Shown: positions 36,828 to 47,385 of the stretch, piece by piece | Numbering within the stretch: position 1 is the stretch's first letter | Layout: each line of letters begins with the position of its first letter | Assembly: GCF_001625215.2 (NCBI RefSeq) | Contig: NC_030389.2 | Location: 1,400,930-1,464,929 of the forward strand | Reading direction: 5' to 3' | From: Daucus carota subsp. sativus | Lineage: Eukaryota > Streptophyta > Magnoliopsida > Apiales > Apiaceae | DNA: 64,000 bases | Notes under the pieces: model-generated | Seen by the model: the letters and a program-made list of their open reading frames with translations, nothing else | Database searches by the model: none | What the model was told of the DNA's origin: nothing | Made by a program: the position numbers and the translations under genes

Positions 36828-36960
36828 CTCTCCATCGTCTCTCTCGTCTCTCTCTCAAGCCCTGCTGCATTAACTCTCTCAACAGGTACTTTCTCTCTCT
36901 CGCTCTCGCGCTCCCTCTCTCTGCCCCCCCTCTCTCTCTCTCCCCTTCCAACTTACTTTC
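36828..36960. repeat. CT-rich tract
   Basis: Pyrimidine run of CTCTCT units. Tracts like this are common in plant 5' untranslated regions, and a GTAAGT-type donor follows at about 37,048, so an untranslated first exon of a plus-strand transcript is possible. No coding exon can be tied to it. Confidence 0.7.
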
Positions 36961-37049
36961 TCTTTCTACAAATTTCACAATCAGCTTCGTTCCATTCCGT
37001 CGATCGTGCTCGTTCCTGTTCGTCAATCACCTGACTCTACTCAACTCGG

Positions 37050-38200
37050 TAAGTTCGCTTCTTAATGTGTGTGGCTGTGTGTCTGTGTAGCCGTACTGTT
37101 TGCGTGTTTTGAGAGATTATATGCTTGAGATGAGATGAATGACAGTACTATAGAGTGTGTGTGTGTGTGAATTTGTCATATGTGCTTGATGTTTGTGTCT
37201 GTGTTGTTGATTCAGTACAATTATGGAGGTGCTTCCACAAGTAATTGTATAAACTGACAAAATCAGTTGGGGTTATATGATTAGATTGCAATCTAGAGAA
37301 TCTATTGCTGCTGCTTTCTCGAATATAGGTTCTGGACTATGTCAGCAGTTTATCATTTGGTGAAAATTTGGGGTTTAAACTAGTATTAGCTGTTTTCTCT
37401 AATATAAACGCCTAGAGTTCTATATATTCAAGTACTTTTAGAGAATTAATTACCAAGATACTTTTATATTGAGTTATATGATATTTGTAAGTCGGTCATA
37501 TGCTATATTACATACTAGGATGAATTTGAACTTGTTCATATCGTTATCTTATATCATTTATACTCCTTGCTTCTTAATTAGTATGTAATTTTGTTCTATA
37601 TACTTTATAGTAATCAGTTATTTGCGGTATCATGTCGCCCAACTAATTGTATTCGATCTTATTGTAGTGTGATCACACTATGTCATCACTATACTAATAT
37701 TCAGCCGAAACTATTCTTTAAGTTCTAGTCGTCCTATAATATTGCAGAACTTATATTTGTACTTCATGTGTTTCTGGAAGTAGCTTGTATTAGTGGAGAA
37801 CAAGTACTGATAATAATTTGGTCAAAAGAAAATAATGATCCCAAGGCAGTTGGTCCTCAATACCAGTTCCTTCTTATCTCACCCACCCTCCCTCTAACAC
37901 CCTCAACTGTCTTCATAGGAAACCTGTACTAATCTATAAAATAAGTTTCTAACTCCTTTCATCTTGCAACCGGCAATTGAAAAGAAAAATCTGATAACCA
38001 GCAATCTGATAGGAGTTTTTGCTTTAGACGACAACATCGGTCACTTGCCAAGTTTAGAAGATAGCACAAGTTTCGTAACTTGGTTGGATAATGGGATGCA
38101 TATGAAGAAAAAGTATGACTTCACACGCGCACACACACACATAAATATATTTGACTAGTCCCATATATTCTTATTTTGAATTTCAGTATAGGCCCCGTAG
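37050..38200. other. No gene recognised
   Basis: AT-rich DNA. A possible exon at about 37,966-38,115 (ALDDNIGHLPSLEDSTSFVT) is protein-like but unassigned. Confidence 0.4.
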
Positions 38201-38234
38201 GGGCACTAGTCTTAACTGTATATTTTTATGGGTT

Positions 38235-38365
38235 TGTAACCATTGCAACCACATTTGCAACTTCTGCAACTATGGTTGCAAACTGTGGTTGCAAAGGTTG
38301 CAACCACATTTGCAACCTATGCAACTTGCACAAGTGCAAATGTGCACTTGTGCAACTTGTATGTA
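38235..38365. repeat. Dense TTGCAAC / GTTGCAA array
   Basis: About a dozen copies of the 6-7 bp word TTGCAAC or its reverse complement in alternating direction, ending in a near-perfect palindrome around TTGCACAAGTGCAAATGTGC. It resembles a CACTA subterminal repeat field or a foldback arm. Confidence 0.7.
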
Positions 38366-38819
38366 AACATATGATTTCTAAATTAATAATGTTTTCACAT
38401 GTGAGATATATTGACATTGTGTATCTATACCAAATCAAGAAAAGTATAAGTGATCATCCTATTAGATTAAATTATAATATAGAAAAAAACAGTAATTTAT
38501 TAGTTTGTTTCTTAATAAGCAAACATTTTGAGTTAGATATAAGTTATAACCATGATCGTGATAAATAAATCTAACTGATTTATTTCTTGGTTTTACGGTT
38601 GTTAAAATAATTTGTAAGCAGGATTTTAGGTTAATAGTCTGAATAAGTATAATTCTTATTTTTTCGGATCACTATAAATATACGTGAATTATTCGGAGTA
38701 AGAGGGTATTCAAAGCCATCCTCTATTATGCAATTGTTGATAATAATATTATAAATTCACATTTTTTTAAAACAACTTCCCAAAGCTTGATTTTATGTAT
38801 TTTTAAACAATTTTAATGG

Positions 38820-38851
38820 GAGCTTGCGTAGCGCGGACATAATTCCCTAGT
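38820..38851 (+). other. Helitron 3' terminus
   Basis: An imperfect GC-rich hairpin (GCTTGCGTAGCGCGGAC) is followed by ATAATTCCCTAGT, and the next base is T. It closes the gene-fragment mosaic lying to its left. The 5' start could not be located. Confidence 0.65.
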
Positions 38852-39211
38852 TATACTTTAATGATGAAAGAGAGCTTTTAATAATAAAATATTAAAAATC
38901 TTGTGAGAATAAGGTACATTGTAGTTCAAGTTGATAAAATATGTCCAAAATTACTATCATATGATATTTTATATTACCTCTATTTTTTAATATATTACGT
39001 TTAACTTTTTGGCACACACTTTTAAGTGCTTTGACCGGGTAGTTAAAAATATTATTTTTGAATTTTTTTTCTGAATAAAAATATGTAATCAAACTTTTAA
39101 TTTAAAAAAAATCAATTAAAAATAATAAATTTTACAATTCGGTCTATAAGATGAAGTATTATATTCGGTGCTTGAACTAGGGCTTCTTCGACTTGTTCTT
39201 AGATCACCATT

Positions 39212-41787
39212 ATGTCGTCATTTACGAGAGCTGCAGCTTCTGCCACACAAGCCGTCCTTAGAGGCTCACAGTACTCCGCTAGGTTTGGATATCCTCCTTC
39301 TTGCAGAGTCTATGTTTCTGGTACGTCTCTTTGTGATTAAAACTCTTAATTAATTCTCTCTTCCTTTCTTTCCCAATGTTACTCATATCTTTCTCTTTTC
39401 TTTTCTTCCCAGGGTTATCGGCGGATACGACTGATCAAAAACTTTTTGACGCCTTTGAGAGATTTGGGCGTGTATTGCATGGTATGTTCTTATTGATTAA
39501 TGAATATGCTTTAACTTAGTCGATAAACCAACTTATGCGTCTTGCATCTAATGTTGTGTGCAATCATATGACTGGATATTTCCAGACGATATTTTCAATT
39601 GAATAAAATTGAAAATTGAAGTTATTAGAAATGAAATTCTAATTTCGGGTCATTTCGGGTCAATAGGGTGATTTTCAATTGAATAAAATTGAAAATTGAA
39701 GTTATTAGAAATGAAATTTAATTTCGGGTCCACTTCGGGTCAATCGGGTGCACTTTCGGGTTTCTGTCTCGATAAATCAGGTTTTGGGTTGGGTCGGGTT
39801 CATGTCGGGTTTCGGGTCTGATATTGCCACCCCTATTGAATATGATTTAACTTAGTCTATAACAACAATTTATGTCTTTGCAGCTAATGTTGTGTACAAT
39901 CATTCAACTGGATATTCCAAGGGATTTGGATTTGTTACCTATGCTTCTGTACAAGAGGCAGCAGCTGGCATAAATGGCATGGATGACCAGGTAACTTGTA
40001 CCGTAACTTCTATTTTTTTTTTTTTGCTAAATGAAAGTTTTATAAAAGAAGAGATAGAAATACATATCATTTTGAGCTAAACGTGTCAAGTGCCATGAGA
40101 AGGTTTAGGTTCTTTTAATGTTAGATTTTTAGTTATTGTGTATCTAATGTGAAAGTTTATTTTGTAATATTTGCTAAACCTATGAGGTATGATGGTGCAG
40201 GTGGTTTTACCTCGTATTGTGCAATAATTAATTCCTTTATTGGCTACTTCTTTGATAATGAGTAATGATTTGGCCACACTTAATTTTGCATGCTACTGCT
40301 CAGTTGCTTATTTTAAAACTGAGTGTGTACATTATTCTCTATCAGTTGGCAAGTAAAAGAGGCAGAAAAGTATAACCCCAAAATCTTTTACACGCTGGAT
40401 GCTTCTGTCTGATTGCATTTTGTTGTATTCTTTGTTCTTATTTGTATGCAAGTTTTTATAAGTCTTTACTGATTGGAAAAGTAAAGAGGAGGATAACAGA
40501 GGAAACAGGAAAGAGATTTGTGTATATATATGTAAATGTTGAGAAGTGTAATTGAACTGAAGATTCTTTTTTAGGGGTTTTTAGTGATTGGGCTTTCTTG
40601 TTCTTTTTATTCTTCTATCTTATCTAAAGATCTATCTTTTTTAGTTCTGGAGGTTTTTTTTTGAGATAGTTCTGTTTAAGAATCAAGGGTTGTTGAAAAT
40701 TTAAATTTTGGTTGAATGAGTGGAGTAAATCTGGAAATATTTGATTTTGATTATTTCTTTTGATCTGTTTGGAATTCCCCTTAAGCTTTCCAGAATCTTT
40801 TTGAAGATATGTAAGTGGATTTTGTTAAAAATGTGTTTGAATTGTAAGGTTGTTTGTTCAATAGCAAGCTGCCTGCTAATTTTAAGCTTAAAAAGACATT
40901 TTTATCTATGGTTTCATGGCATCGGAACCTACGTGGCCATCATGCATGCTTATTGCTGCAATTTTTTCTTACTATTCCGACAGTTACCTCTATCATTCTT
41001 ATTAAGTACATTGTTGACACCGTGGTCTGTGCCTCTGTTTTTGTGGTCTTCACCCATTTTACATCTGCCTCTAGCACCAAGGTATTTCCCTGGGTCTTTG
41101 AATTACTTGTGGCACTATTCCCTGTGACGTATCTCTTGGAAGGCCAGGTCAGAATCAAGAGTCTCCTTGCAGAGAGTGGAGTTGGGGTTGTGGGAGAGGA
41201 TGAAAGCAAGTTCACAACATTACTAGCGGTTGAGTGGACATCTCTTTTTGGTTTGTTTGCAGCAATTTTTATGCTTATTGCACTAGGAATAAAGTTTGAG
41301 TTGGCGTCACTGATGCGAGGAAAGGTAATATAAAGGAGCGGTCTTAGACATGGCCAATCTGGTCAAAGCAGCTCTGCTACATTGCCCTCCAGTCTCAGCT
41401 CTTAGTGAGTGAGAGACACTCTTTGCCCTTCATGGTTCATGCATGTATCTGTATACTTGGAAGGCCGAACCGGACGTTTCGGAAGTTGATGGTTCAAATA
41501 TAGCCTAGTATCAAATAGAACAGGGGATATATTGTCAAGTTCAACGAGCGTCTTGAAAATTCTTATTAATAGTTTTTTAGTGTAGCAGTTAGTTATATTT
41601 ATTGTTCCATATGACTGCAAATTTTATTCTTCCGTATTGGTAGATTAAGGTTTTTGGCTTAATTTTGGGTTGTTGGATTTATTGTGTTGCTTCTGTGCAA
41701 TTTTTGCAGTTTCTGGATGGACTGGTTGTATTTGCTGCATATGCTGCTCCGAAGGTGCCACAAACTCATCCACGAGCCACGACCTAG
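39212..41787 (+). CDS. Small organelle-type RRM RNA-binding protein
   Basis: Exons 39,212-39,320, 39,413-39,481, 39,884-39,990 and 41,710-41,787 join through GT-AG introns in consistent phase to 120 residues. Residues 1-30 (MSSFTRAAASATQAVLRGS...) look like a mitochondrial presequence. One RRM follows: RNP2 is RVYVSGLS (about 32-39), RNP1 is KGFGFVTY (about 72-79), and the last strand is LDGLVVFAAYA. Proteins of this size and layout belong to the plant organelle RRM / mitochondrial glycine-rich RNA-binding group, some of which assist C-to-U editing. There is no glycine-rich tail. Intron 2 carries a partial copy of exon 3 (39,501-39,584) plus a hAT-like piece, and intron 3 (1.7 kb) carries a membrane-protein fragment, yet all coding exons stay open. 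The nearest upstream landmark is the Helitron end 360 bp before the ATG. Confidence 0.75.
39598..39835. mobile_element. hAT-like fragment in intron 2 of the RRM gene
   Basis: The right end GATATTGCCACCCCTA matches the termini of the element at 42,878-43,428 (CATATTGCCACCTCTA). Inward are repeated TCGGGT words. A 60-70 bp segment beginning TTTTCAATTGAATAAAATTG is present twice in a row. No matching left terminus or 8 bp duplication was found, so it is truncated. Confidence 0.45.
40930..41400 (+). pseudogene. Fragment of a plant multi-span membrane protein
   Basis: A plus-strand frame encodes two or three hydrophobic spans (YIVDTVVCASVFVVFTHF; VFELLVALFPVTYLLEGQV; WTSLFGLFAAIFMLIALGI) and ends FELASLMRGK. 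After a short disrupted stretch the same frame can be picked up as SGLRHGQSGQSSSATLPSS and then a stop. I recall such a C-terminal end from a plant-specific membrane protein but cannot name it. It sits in intron 3 of the RRM gene, in the same direction, with no start codon or promoter of its own. Most likely a captured gene end. Confidence 0.45.
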
Positions 41788-42339
41788 GAATCTAGCATTT
41801 GATTGGATTCAATTTTTATTTTCTGTGTATCTGCTTATTGGTTGTCTTACATTTCCAAATATTTTCAAGATGGAGATGCATAACTTATGATCTTTCTCAC
41901 TCTGTGAACTATGATGTCCACCTCTCATGTTACGAACCATCAATATTTGCAAACCATTAGAGCACCGATTACGAGTTTCATTTTGATTTCTTTACTCAAT
42001 AAAGTGCTGCAATATCTTTTATGAAAAATATAACTCAATAAAGTGCTGCATAATTGTCATCACAAACCAGTTCCACAATTTCAGTGCATGAAAACCATTC
42101 ATAGAGGGGTTATACAGAATTCCATACCACATATAATTATGGTCACATGAACCAGGCATAAAGAAGTTGAGGAGCAGCAGAAGTACATAAAAAGTGCAGC
42201 CTTACAATAAAAGAGACATCTTTAATACACAGAGTTAAAAGTTTCACTATGTAAACCAGAACAGCCACAAGCAAATCATTCTCTCATGTCATCCTCTGGA
42301 ACACCTGCATCCTTTACACATGAAATAGAGTGTAGTTGT
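41788..42339. other. RRM gene 3' flank
   Basis: Contains the likely 3' untranslated region of the RRM gene and a local direct repeat (AACTCAATAAAGTGCTGCA occurs twice near 41,995-42,050). No other gene was seen. Confidence 0.4.
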
Positions 42340-42877
42340 TCCTATCTGTTTCCGCAGGAGCAGCAAAATCAAGCTTCATCTTTGACTTCCTCTGGAGGGG
42401 CACCCTTTTGATGGCAAGCAACTGATTACTTTTCATATCACCAGCCACCATCCTTCCCACTTTGGTCCTACCCTCAAGATCCCGGTTCTAGAGTTACCTG
42501 CAAACTAATCTCTTCACCGGCCCTGGTGCTTTGATTATCAAGTTAGTTTTTCATATGCCAAATCAAACGATTGCAATTTCAATTAACTGAGCATCATTCA
42601 TTTGCAACAGCTCCCGCCTCTTGTCATCCTCCATATCTACCAAATCAAACACTGTTAATTTCTATGCTTCCTCCTCCAGGATTCTCTTGACATCTTTTAG
42701 CCATTTCTTTAGTCAAGTATGGAAGCTGTAGAAACATCGAGTCAGTTTCCCTCATGCCTTGTATCACCCATTTGACTCACTTTCATAGCAAGAAGCGCCA
42801 GGCTAAGACATCCATTGCTAGAGACGACGTCAACCATCGCCTACTGGCAGAAAGAAGCACCTCTTTCTGATCGGCAG

Positions 42878-43428
42878 TAGTGGTGGCAAAATGTGGTTTT
42901 GGTTTGATTTTGGTTCTTATAAAATGGATTTGGTTTGGATAGATGAACCAAAACCATTTCCAAACCATATATTAATAAATGTGGTTATGGTTTTAGTTTG
43001 AATTATGGGTAACTAGTTTAGTAAGTAAAAATAAATTTTATATGATGAACAAAAGTTAATACACTCAAATCACAATATAATGAATACTAAATATAACAAA
43101 AGTATGTGTGAGTGTGTGAGTTGATGGAGTGGTTTAAGCTCTTGACTTCTCCAAGTAAGATCATATGTTCGAATCATGGGATGTGCATGTGTGATAATTA
43201 GCAAAAAGAAAAAAAGAAAAGAAAAGGAACATAATAGTGTGTGTGGAGAGTTATAAGAAATCTTAAAAGTGAGACTAAATGTGGTTAGAACCATATTTTG
43301 TGAGAAATGTGAGATTAAAAACCAAACCAAATCCATTTTTCTAAATGTGATTTCAAATGGATCCAAATTCACAATTTTGGTTTGGTTTGGATTGGTTTAA
43401 TGGTTTTGCATCCATATTGCCACCTCTA
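42878..43428. mobile_element. Non-autonomous hAT element, 551 bp
   Basis: Ends TAGTGGTGGCAAAATG and CATATTGCCACCTCTA, with the perfect 8 bp duplication ATCGGCAG at 42,870-42,877 and 43,429-43,436. The subterminal zones are full of TTGGTTTGG and CCAAACC words. It interrupts the BRR2 pseudogene between the NPKCTDPHVK region and the DQKEVLLSAS region. Confidence 0.92.
43105..43232 (+). mobile_element. Possible tRNA-derived SINE
   Basis: Inside the hAT element there is an A-box-like GATGGAGTGGTTTAAG and, about 45 bp later, a B-box-like TGTTCGAATC, followed after 40 bp by an A-rich stretch. Spacing and sequence fit the tRNA-related head of a plant SINE. The limits are approximate and no target duplication was established. 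Confidence 0.4.
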
Positions 43429-43944
43429 ATCGGCAGCAAGGTTCCCACCAACCAGTTGCCTAATATAGTGAGCAATTGTAGTAGAGCATTTTCCTTGACA
43501 TGTGGGTCCGTGCATTTAGGATTATCAAAGGAGAATCTCTGGTGGCTAATTAATCTCCGTATCAGCTCCTCCTCTCCTGGTCATATAACAAGTTGTTCAA
43601 ATTCGGAAGCTGATGCCAAAATTTTCAATGGACCTTTCAACTTTGTTTTAACAGTCAAAGAAGACCTAAGACGTTCTATTGTTGTGTAACTGATATATAT
43701 AATAACTAGGTGTGAAGACCGCGCGAAAGTAAAAACATTTTTCGAGAGCACATTATCAAAACAAATAAGTTGTTTGTTTATAATCTTAAATAACAATATT
43801 AGTTGTTATATTATCATTTTTATCACAAGTTCCCAAACTGCTTGCAAGTTGGGAAAGTTTCCTGAAAAGGAATCTGTTCTACTTTTCTTCCAAGTATTAT
43901 ATCACACTCTCATTCTTTCATTTTTCATGTCAGCAATAACAATG

Positions 43945-44155
43945 GAAAATATGCTTTGGCAATGCTGATACCATTCAAGCTGAGGTGTACCAGAGTAGAT
44001 AAATTCAATAACCAACCAAATATGCCACCTTGTAGAACACCAGTGTGGCCGAGATTAAGCTGCTGTAATTTGAAAAGATTACCAAGCTGATGTTGAACCG
44101 CTCCAGAATAAAGGTTATCAGGAAGATCGAGGTATGTGAAGCTGGTGAAAGAAGG
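43945..44155 (-). pseudogene. Captured LRR receptor-like protein fragment
   Basis: The minus strand encodes three leucine-rich repeats: FTSFTYLDLPDNLYSGAV, QLGNLFKLQQLNLGHTGV, and a WLLNLSTLVHLSLNGISIAK repeat. The phrase order is that of the N-terminal LRRs of plant receptor-like proteins of the Cf/EIX type. The frame is open over the whole fragment but has no start and no further repeats. It lies inside the Helitron at 43,705-46,651 and in the same direction, consistent with gene capture. Confidence 0.7.
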
Positions 44156-44159
44156 AATG

Positions 44160-46640
44160 AAAACAAAATAAAAAACTTTAAAATTGCAAATTTAAACTTT
44201 TACATTAAAGATAACACATTTGTCTAAAAGTTGAGAACCAAATAAATAACAGCTTATACAATATCTTAATCAAGACAAGACAATTTAAGTCCACCATTAT
44301 CCTACAATTTGCAAAGCCTCAAAGGCTGCTCACACTAAAAGAAGTCCCAAAACATTTCATAAATTTTTAAGTTAAAGTAGTTGAAGTACATCCTCTGTTT
44401 TCTCAGAGCAAACATCCTCTTTTGTATTTGGATTTTAAAGGTGAGCATTTCTCTCAGTAATACGACGGCCTCCATAACAGAAAATTCTTTCATCCATTTG
44501 ACCACCCCTTCGCCAAATCTGTCTGCCCAATATATTTCGGATCAATGGCCATAAAAATCTTTACGCAACTCCTAAAACCATCTTCGAAGGCCTCTTTTAT
44601 TTTTTTGTTTCTCAACAGCTCAATTGTTGGCCCTGTCGAGTGACGCCAATGCAAGAACACCCTTGAAAGCCCACAGGCCTAGAACTGAAAACAATCTTAT
44701 AAATAAAAAGATATTCTTTAAAACATCAAACTTTATCTCTACAAGAATAGTCTATATCTATGTGTAATCACAATTTATTACGATTACGAACTAACAATAT
44801 ATAAGCAGACAAACTTAGGCACATCGTCATAGAATGAACAACAAAGTTATACAACTTATTTAAAAACATCAGTTGGGAAAAGCAGTATAAAGAAGTAGAG
44901 ACTTGGTGGCCTCAGACAAAGGACGTTGTGCGAATATAACCTGGCTTTCTACTTGCTGGCACCATAGTGGTGAACTGAGCCATTTCTCACCAAAATCTTA
45001 CTTGCAAATTTGCTAGCTATTAATACATTTCATGGTTATATATTCTTTATTAGATTGTATTCTAATAATTAACTTGTGTTTTATCCTTTATTATACATAA
45101 AGATAATATTTAGAAGTAATTTCTGAAAATTCCATTGACTCCTGTTTCACACTGTGCCCACTTACAGGACTTGTTCTAGGGAAAGTGACTTGTGCCTCCA
45201 AGCATTTCAAGCTCAAACTGTGAAGCCCAAATAATATAGCAGGCAAGTAGCTTACTATATGTAGCAGTAAAGACAATGCTACTATGCCGGAAAAAATTGC
45301 AAGGGCACTCGCAAAGGATCAGATATACCTAATGCAGAATAACCCGAAGGAGGAAGTTCATTATTCACCTCGATACTCAGTTAACAGTTTTTAACTTATA
45401 GAAAACCAACAACTTCAAGCAGAAAAGGATCAGGTAGAGCAATAGTAGCTAGTTGATCGTATGATAAGCATCATACAGGAAGTACAAGCTGAGCGATATG
45501 TATGCAAAAATTAAATGCCTCAAAGAGTCTGATATGAAGTTAGTTAAGTGTGTCCATATGTGGAGAGATTTTCCATAGCATATAGCAAGGATAAAGAAGC
45601 TTATCAATTCATTCTATCAAGCAATAATAATTCAGTTTACCTGAATTTATAAGCGGAAGTACAAAGAAAAGTTCGGAGAGTCCCACGAGAGAATGAATCG
45701 TGTCTGAACTGATTGCCCATACAAGATCTCCCTGAAAAGAAGATTGAAGTCCGAGAAATGACACAATAAATGAGAAGATTTCTATCATAAATCACAAGTG
45801 TTTGTAAAATAAAATTGCATGCGGAATGACTAAGCTGCAACTACGTATCACCTTGAGCTGCAAAAACATTTCATATGTGAATACAAGAAACAAATGACAA
45901 CTATTATTAGGAAGGCATGAACACACAAGTCCCCTTAAAATAAGTTGAAAAAAATAATCACCACCTGTGGAATGTAACGATGGCTCTTGCGCTTAGGTTG
46001 GTGAACTGCTGCTGTGGAGCAGTCACTTAGAACAGTCTCCACTTGTGCTGGAGGTTTGTTTTTGAGCATACAGCTGGATGCCTGGATTTTCCTCACCTTT
46101 CCTTGCCTCTGTCAAATCTAAGACTTTATCCTAATCATCACCAATTAAAAAATTAAAATCCACGATAAATTAAGCATCAAAACCCTAATGAAACACAGAC
46201 ACCAATTCAAATACACATAGAAATTGATAAAGACAACGAACTGCACATACATAAAAATCTGCCGCTATGCTCTCCGGATAAATCAGAAGGAGATAACTGT
46301 CCACAACTATGATCATATAACATAAATCAACCCTGAAAATCGGCAAGAATAACATACATACCCGCTTTGATCCTCTAGCTGAATCCGTCATATTCATGCC
46401 GATCGGCTTTCCCCGGTGTGAAAAGATTGTCCAGAGAAGGCCATTTATAAGTAAATCTCTGAGGAGGCAGAGAGACCTCAGTTACGGAGCGGGTAACTGA
46501 AGTGCCTGTCCAAGTCCCAGGCTGAACATAACCGGTAGGCAAGCTGAGAGAAAATTATAAAAGAAATAGCCAAAAGTGCAGAGAGCAGGGATTTTGATTC
46601 AAGAGCGTAAGGAGCGCCACGTAAGCCGCCTGAGATTTTG
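44160..46640. other. Helitron interior without recognised genes
   Basis: AT-rich. Short exon-like pieces occur but none can be assigned. The right end (46,380-46,640) is more GC-rich, as often seen near Helitron 5' ends. Confidence 0.4.
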
Positions 46641-46880
46641 CTTTATATAGATATAAGATATAGAGTATATTGCAAAACGCACCCCCCTGGTTTTTGCGAA
46701 AAGCACTTTTTACCCTAGACTTTCCAAAATTGCACTATCCACCCTGAAACTTTTTTTGGCGCGACATTTTAGACCCTTCCGTTAAATATTTCCGTTACCG
46801 TTAGTTACTGCTGAGGGTATGCTTGGTATTTCAGTTTTGTTTTTAATTAAATGCTGAGCAACGGTCTTATTGAGGTTGTC

Positions 46881-46890
46881 TTTATATACA
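46881..46890 (+). promoter_or_regulatory. TATA box of the GRF gene
   Basis: TTTATATACA lies about 90 bp upstream of the ATG at 46,975 and is followed by a CT-rich leader. It sits just inside the left TIR region, so transcription of this gene probably depends on the TIR. Confidence 0.6.
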
Positions 46891-46974
46891 CACAATACAT
46901 ACAACCCCACAGCATCTTCTCTCTCTTTTCTCTTCATTTTTTTTTTCCTCTTCTTCAAATCGACTTACTGAATC

Positions 46975-47385
46975 ATGGCTGGCAAATGTTTCTGTGGTAA
47001 ATGGTTGGCAGCAAAGACGGCATGGACGGATGCAAATGCCGGACGTCGGTTTATTTCGTGTGAGAGATGTCGTTTTTTCCGGTGGTTGGACGAACCATTG
47101 TGTGAGCGTTCAAGAGCGATTATTCCCGGTCTGTTGAGAAGAATCAACAAGCTAGAAGCACAACAACGACCAGAGGCATGCAAGAGAATCGGATTTGTTG
47201 ACGACACAATCGGTGGGCATATGGTCTGTTCTGAAGAAGGTGGGCGACTGGAGCTTTCGGATAGAAGCGGCATGGAAGTCCAGAAGGAGAAGTGCAGCTG
47301 CAACATCAGTCTTACTTTTCTTATCGTGACATGGATCGCAATTATTTTGTACAGTTTCTGTAAGATGCAAGAAGGAGAGGATTAG
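46975..47385 (+). CDS. GRF-type zinc-finger protein with C-terminal membrane segment (MULE accessory gene)
   Basis: A single-exon frame of 136 residues. Residues 5-41 form a GRF zinc finger: CFCG at 5-8, NAGRRFISC at 21-29, a second cysteine at 32, then FFRWLDEP. A short basic helix with heptad character (about 47-64) follows, then a linker and a hydrophobic span at about 111-129, flanked by cysteines and ending with KMQEGED. GRF fingers bind nucleic acid, mostly single-stranded DNA, in proteins such as topoisomerase III-alpha and APE2. Small GRF proteins with a tail anchor are common and unexplained in plant genomes. Here the gene lies inside the MULE, convergent to the transposase with 380 bp between stops. 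The position of mudrB in MuDR suggests an accessory role, but that is inference. Confidence 0.85.
   Translation: MAGKCFCGKWLAAKTAWTDANAGRRFISCERCRFFRWLDEPLCERSRAIIPGLLRRINKLEAQQRPEACKRIGFVDDTIGGHMVCSEEGGRLELSDRSGMEVQKEKCSCNISLTFLIVTWIAIILYSFCKMQEGED

Larger units (their letters stand above)
42340..43704 (-). pseudogene. BRR2 (DExH12) helicase pseudogene, C-terminal part
   Basis: Read right to left the minus strand gives the last Sec63-like region of the spliceosomal RNA helicase BRR2: ISYTTIERLRSSLTVKTKLK, LKILASASEFEQLV, PGEEELIRRLI, HQRFSFDNPKCTDPHVKENA. Then, beyond a hAT insertion, it gives DQKEVLLSAS, ETDSMFLQLPYLTKEMAKRC, and finally [10 protein letters not shown] and [20 protein letters not shown]. 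In-frame stops and small indels are frequent. BRR2 unwinds U4/U6 snRNA during spliceosome activation, but this copy cannot. Its N-terminal part continues at 52,381-56,724, split off by a Helitron and a MULE. Confidence 0.9.
43705..46651 (-). mobile_element. Non-autonomous Helitron, 2.95 kb
   Basis: On the minus strand it starts TCTATATAAAGCAAAATC at 46,651, preceded by A, and ends CTTCACACCTAGT at 43,705, followed by T. That is the A-TC...CTRRT-T signature. It is inserted in the BRR2 pseudogene, whose coding remains resume on both sides. The 3' hairpin is weak. Inside is a captured LRR receptor fragment (43,945-44,155) and otherwise non-coding DNA. No Rep/helicase is present. Confidence 0.7.
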
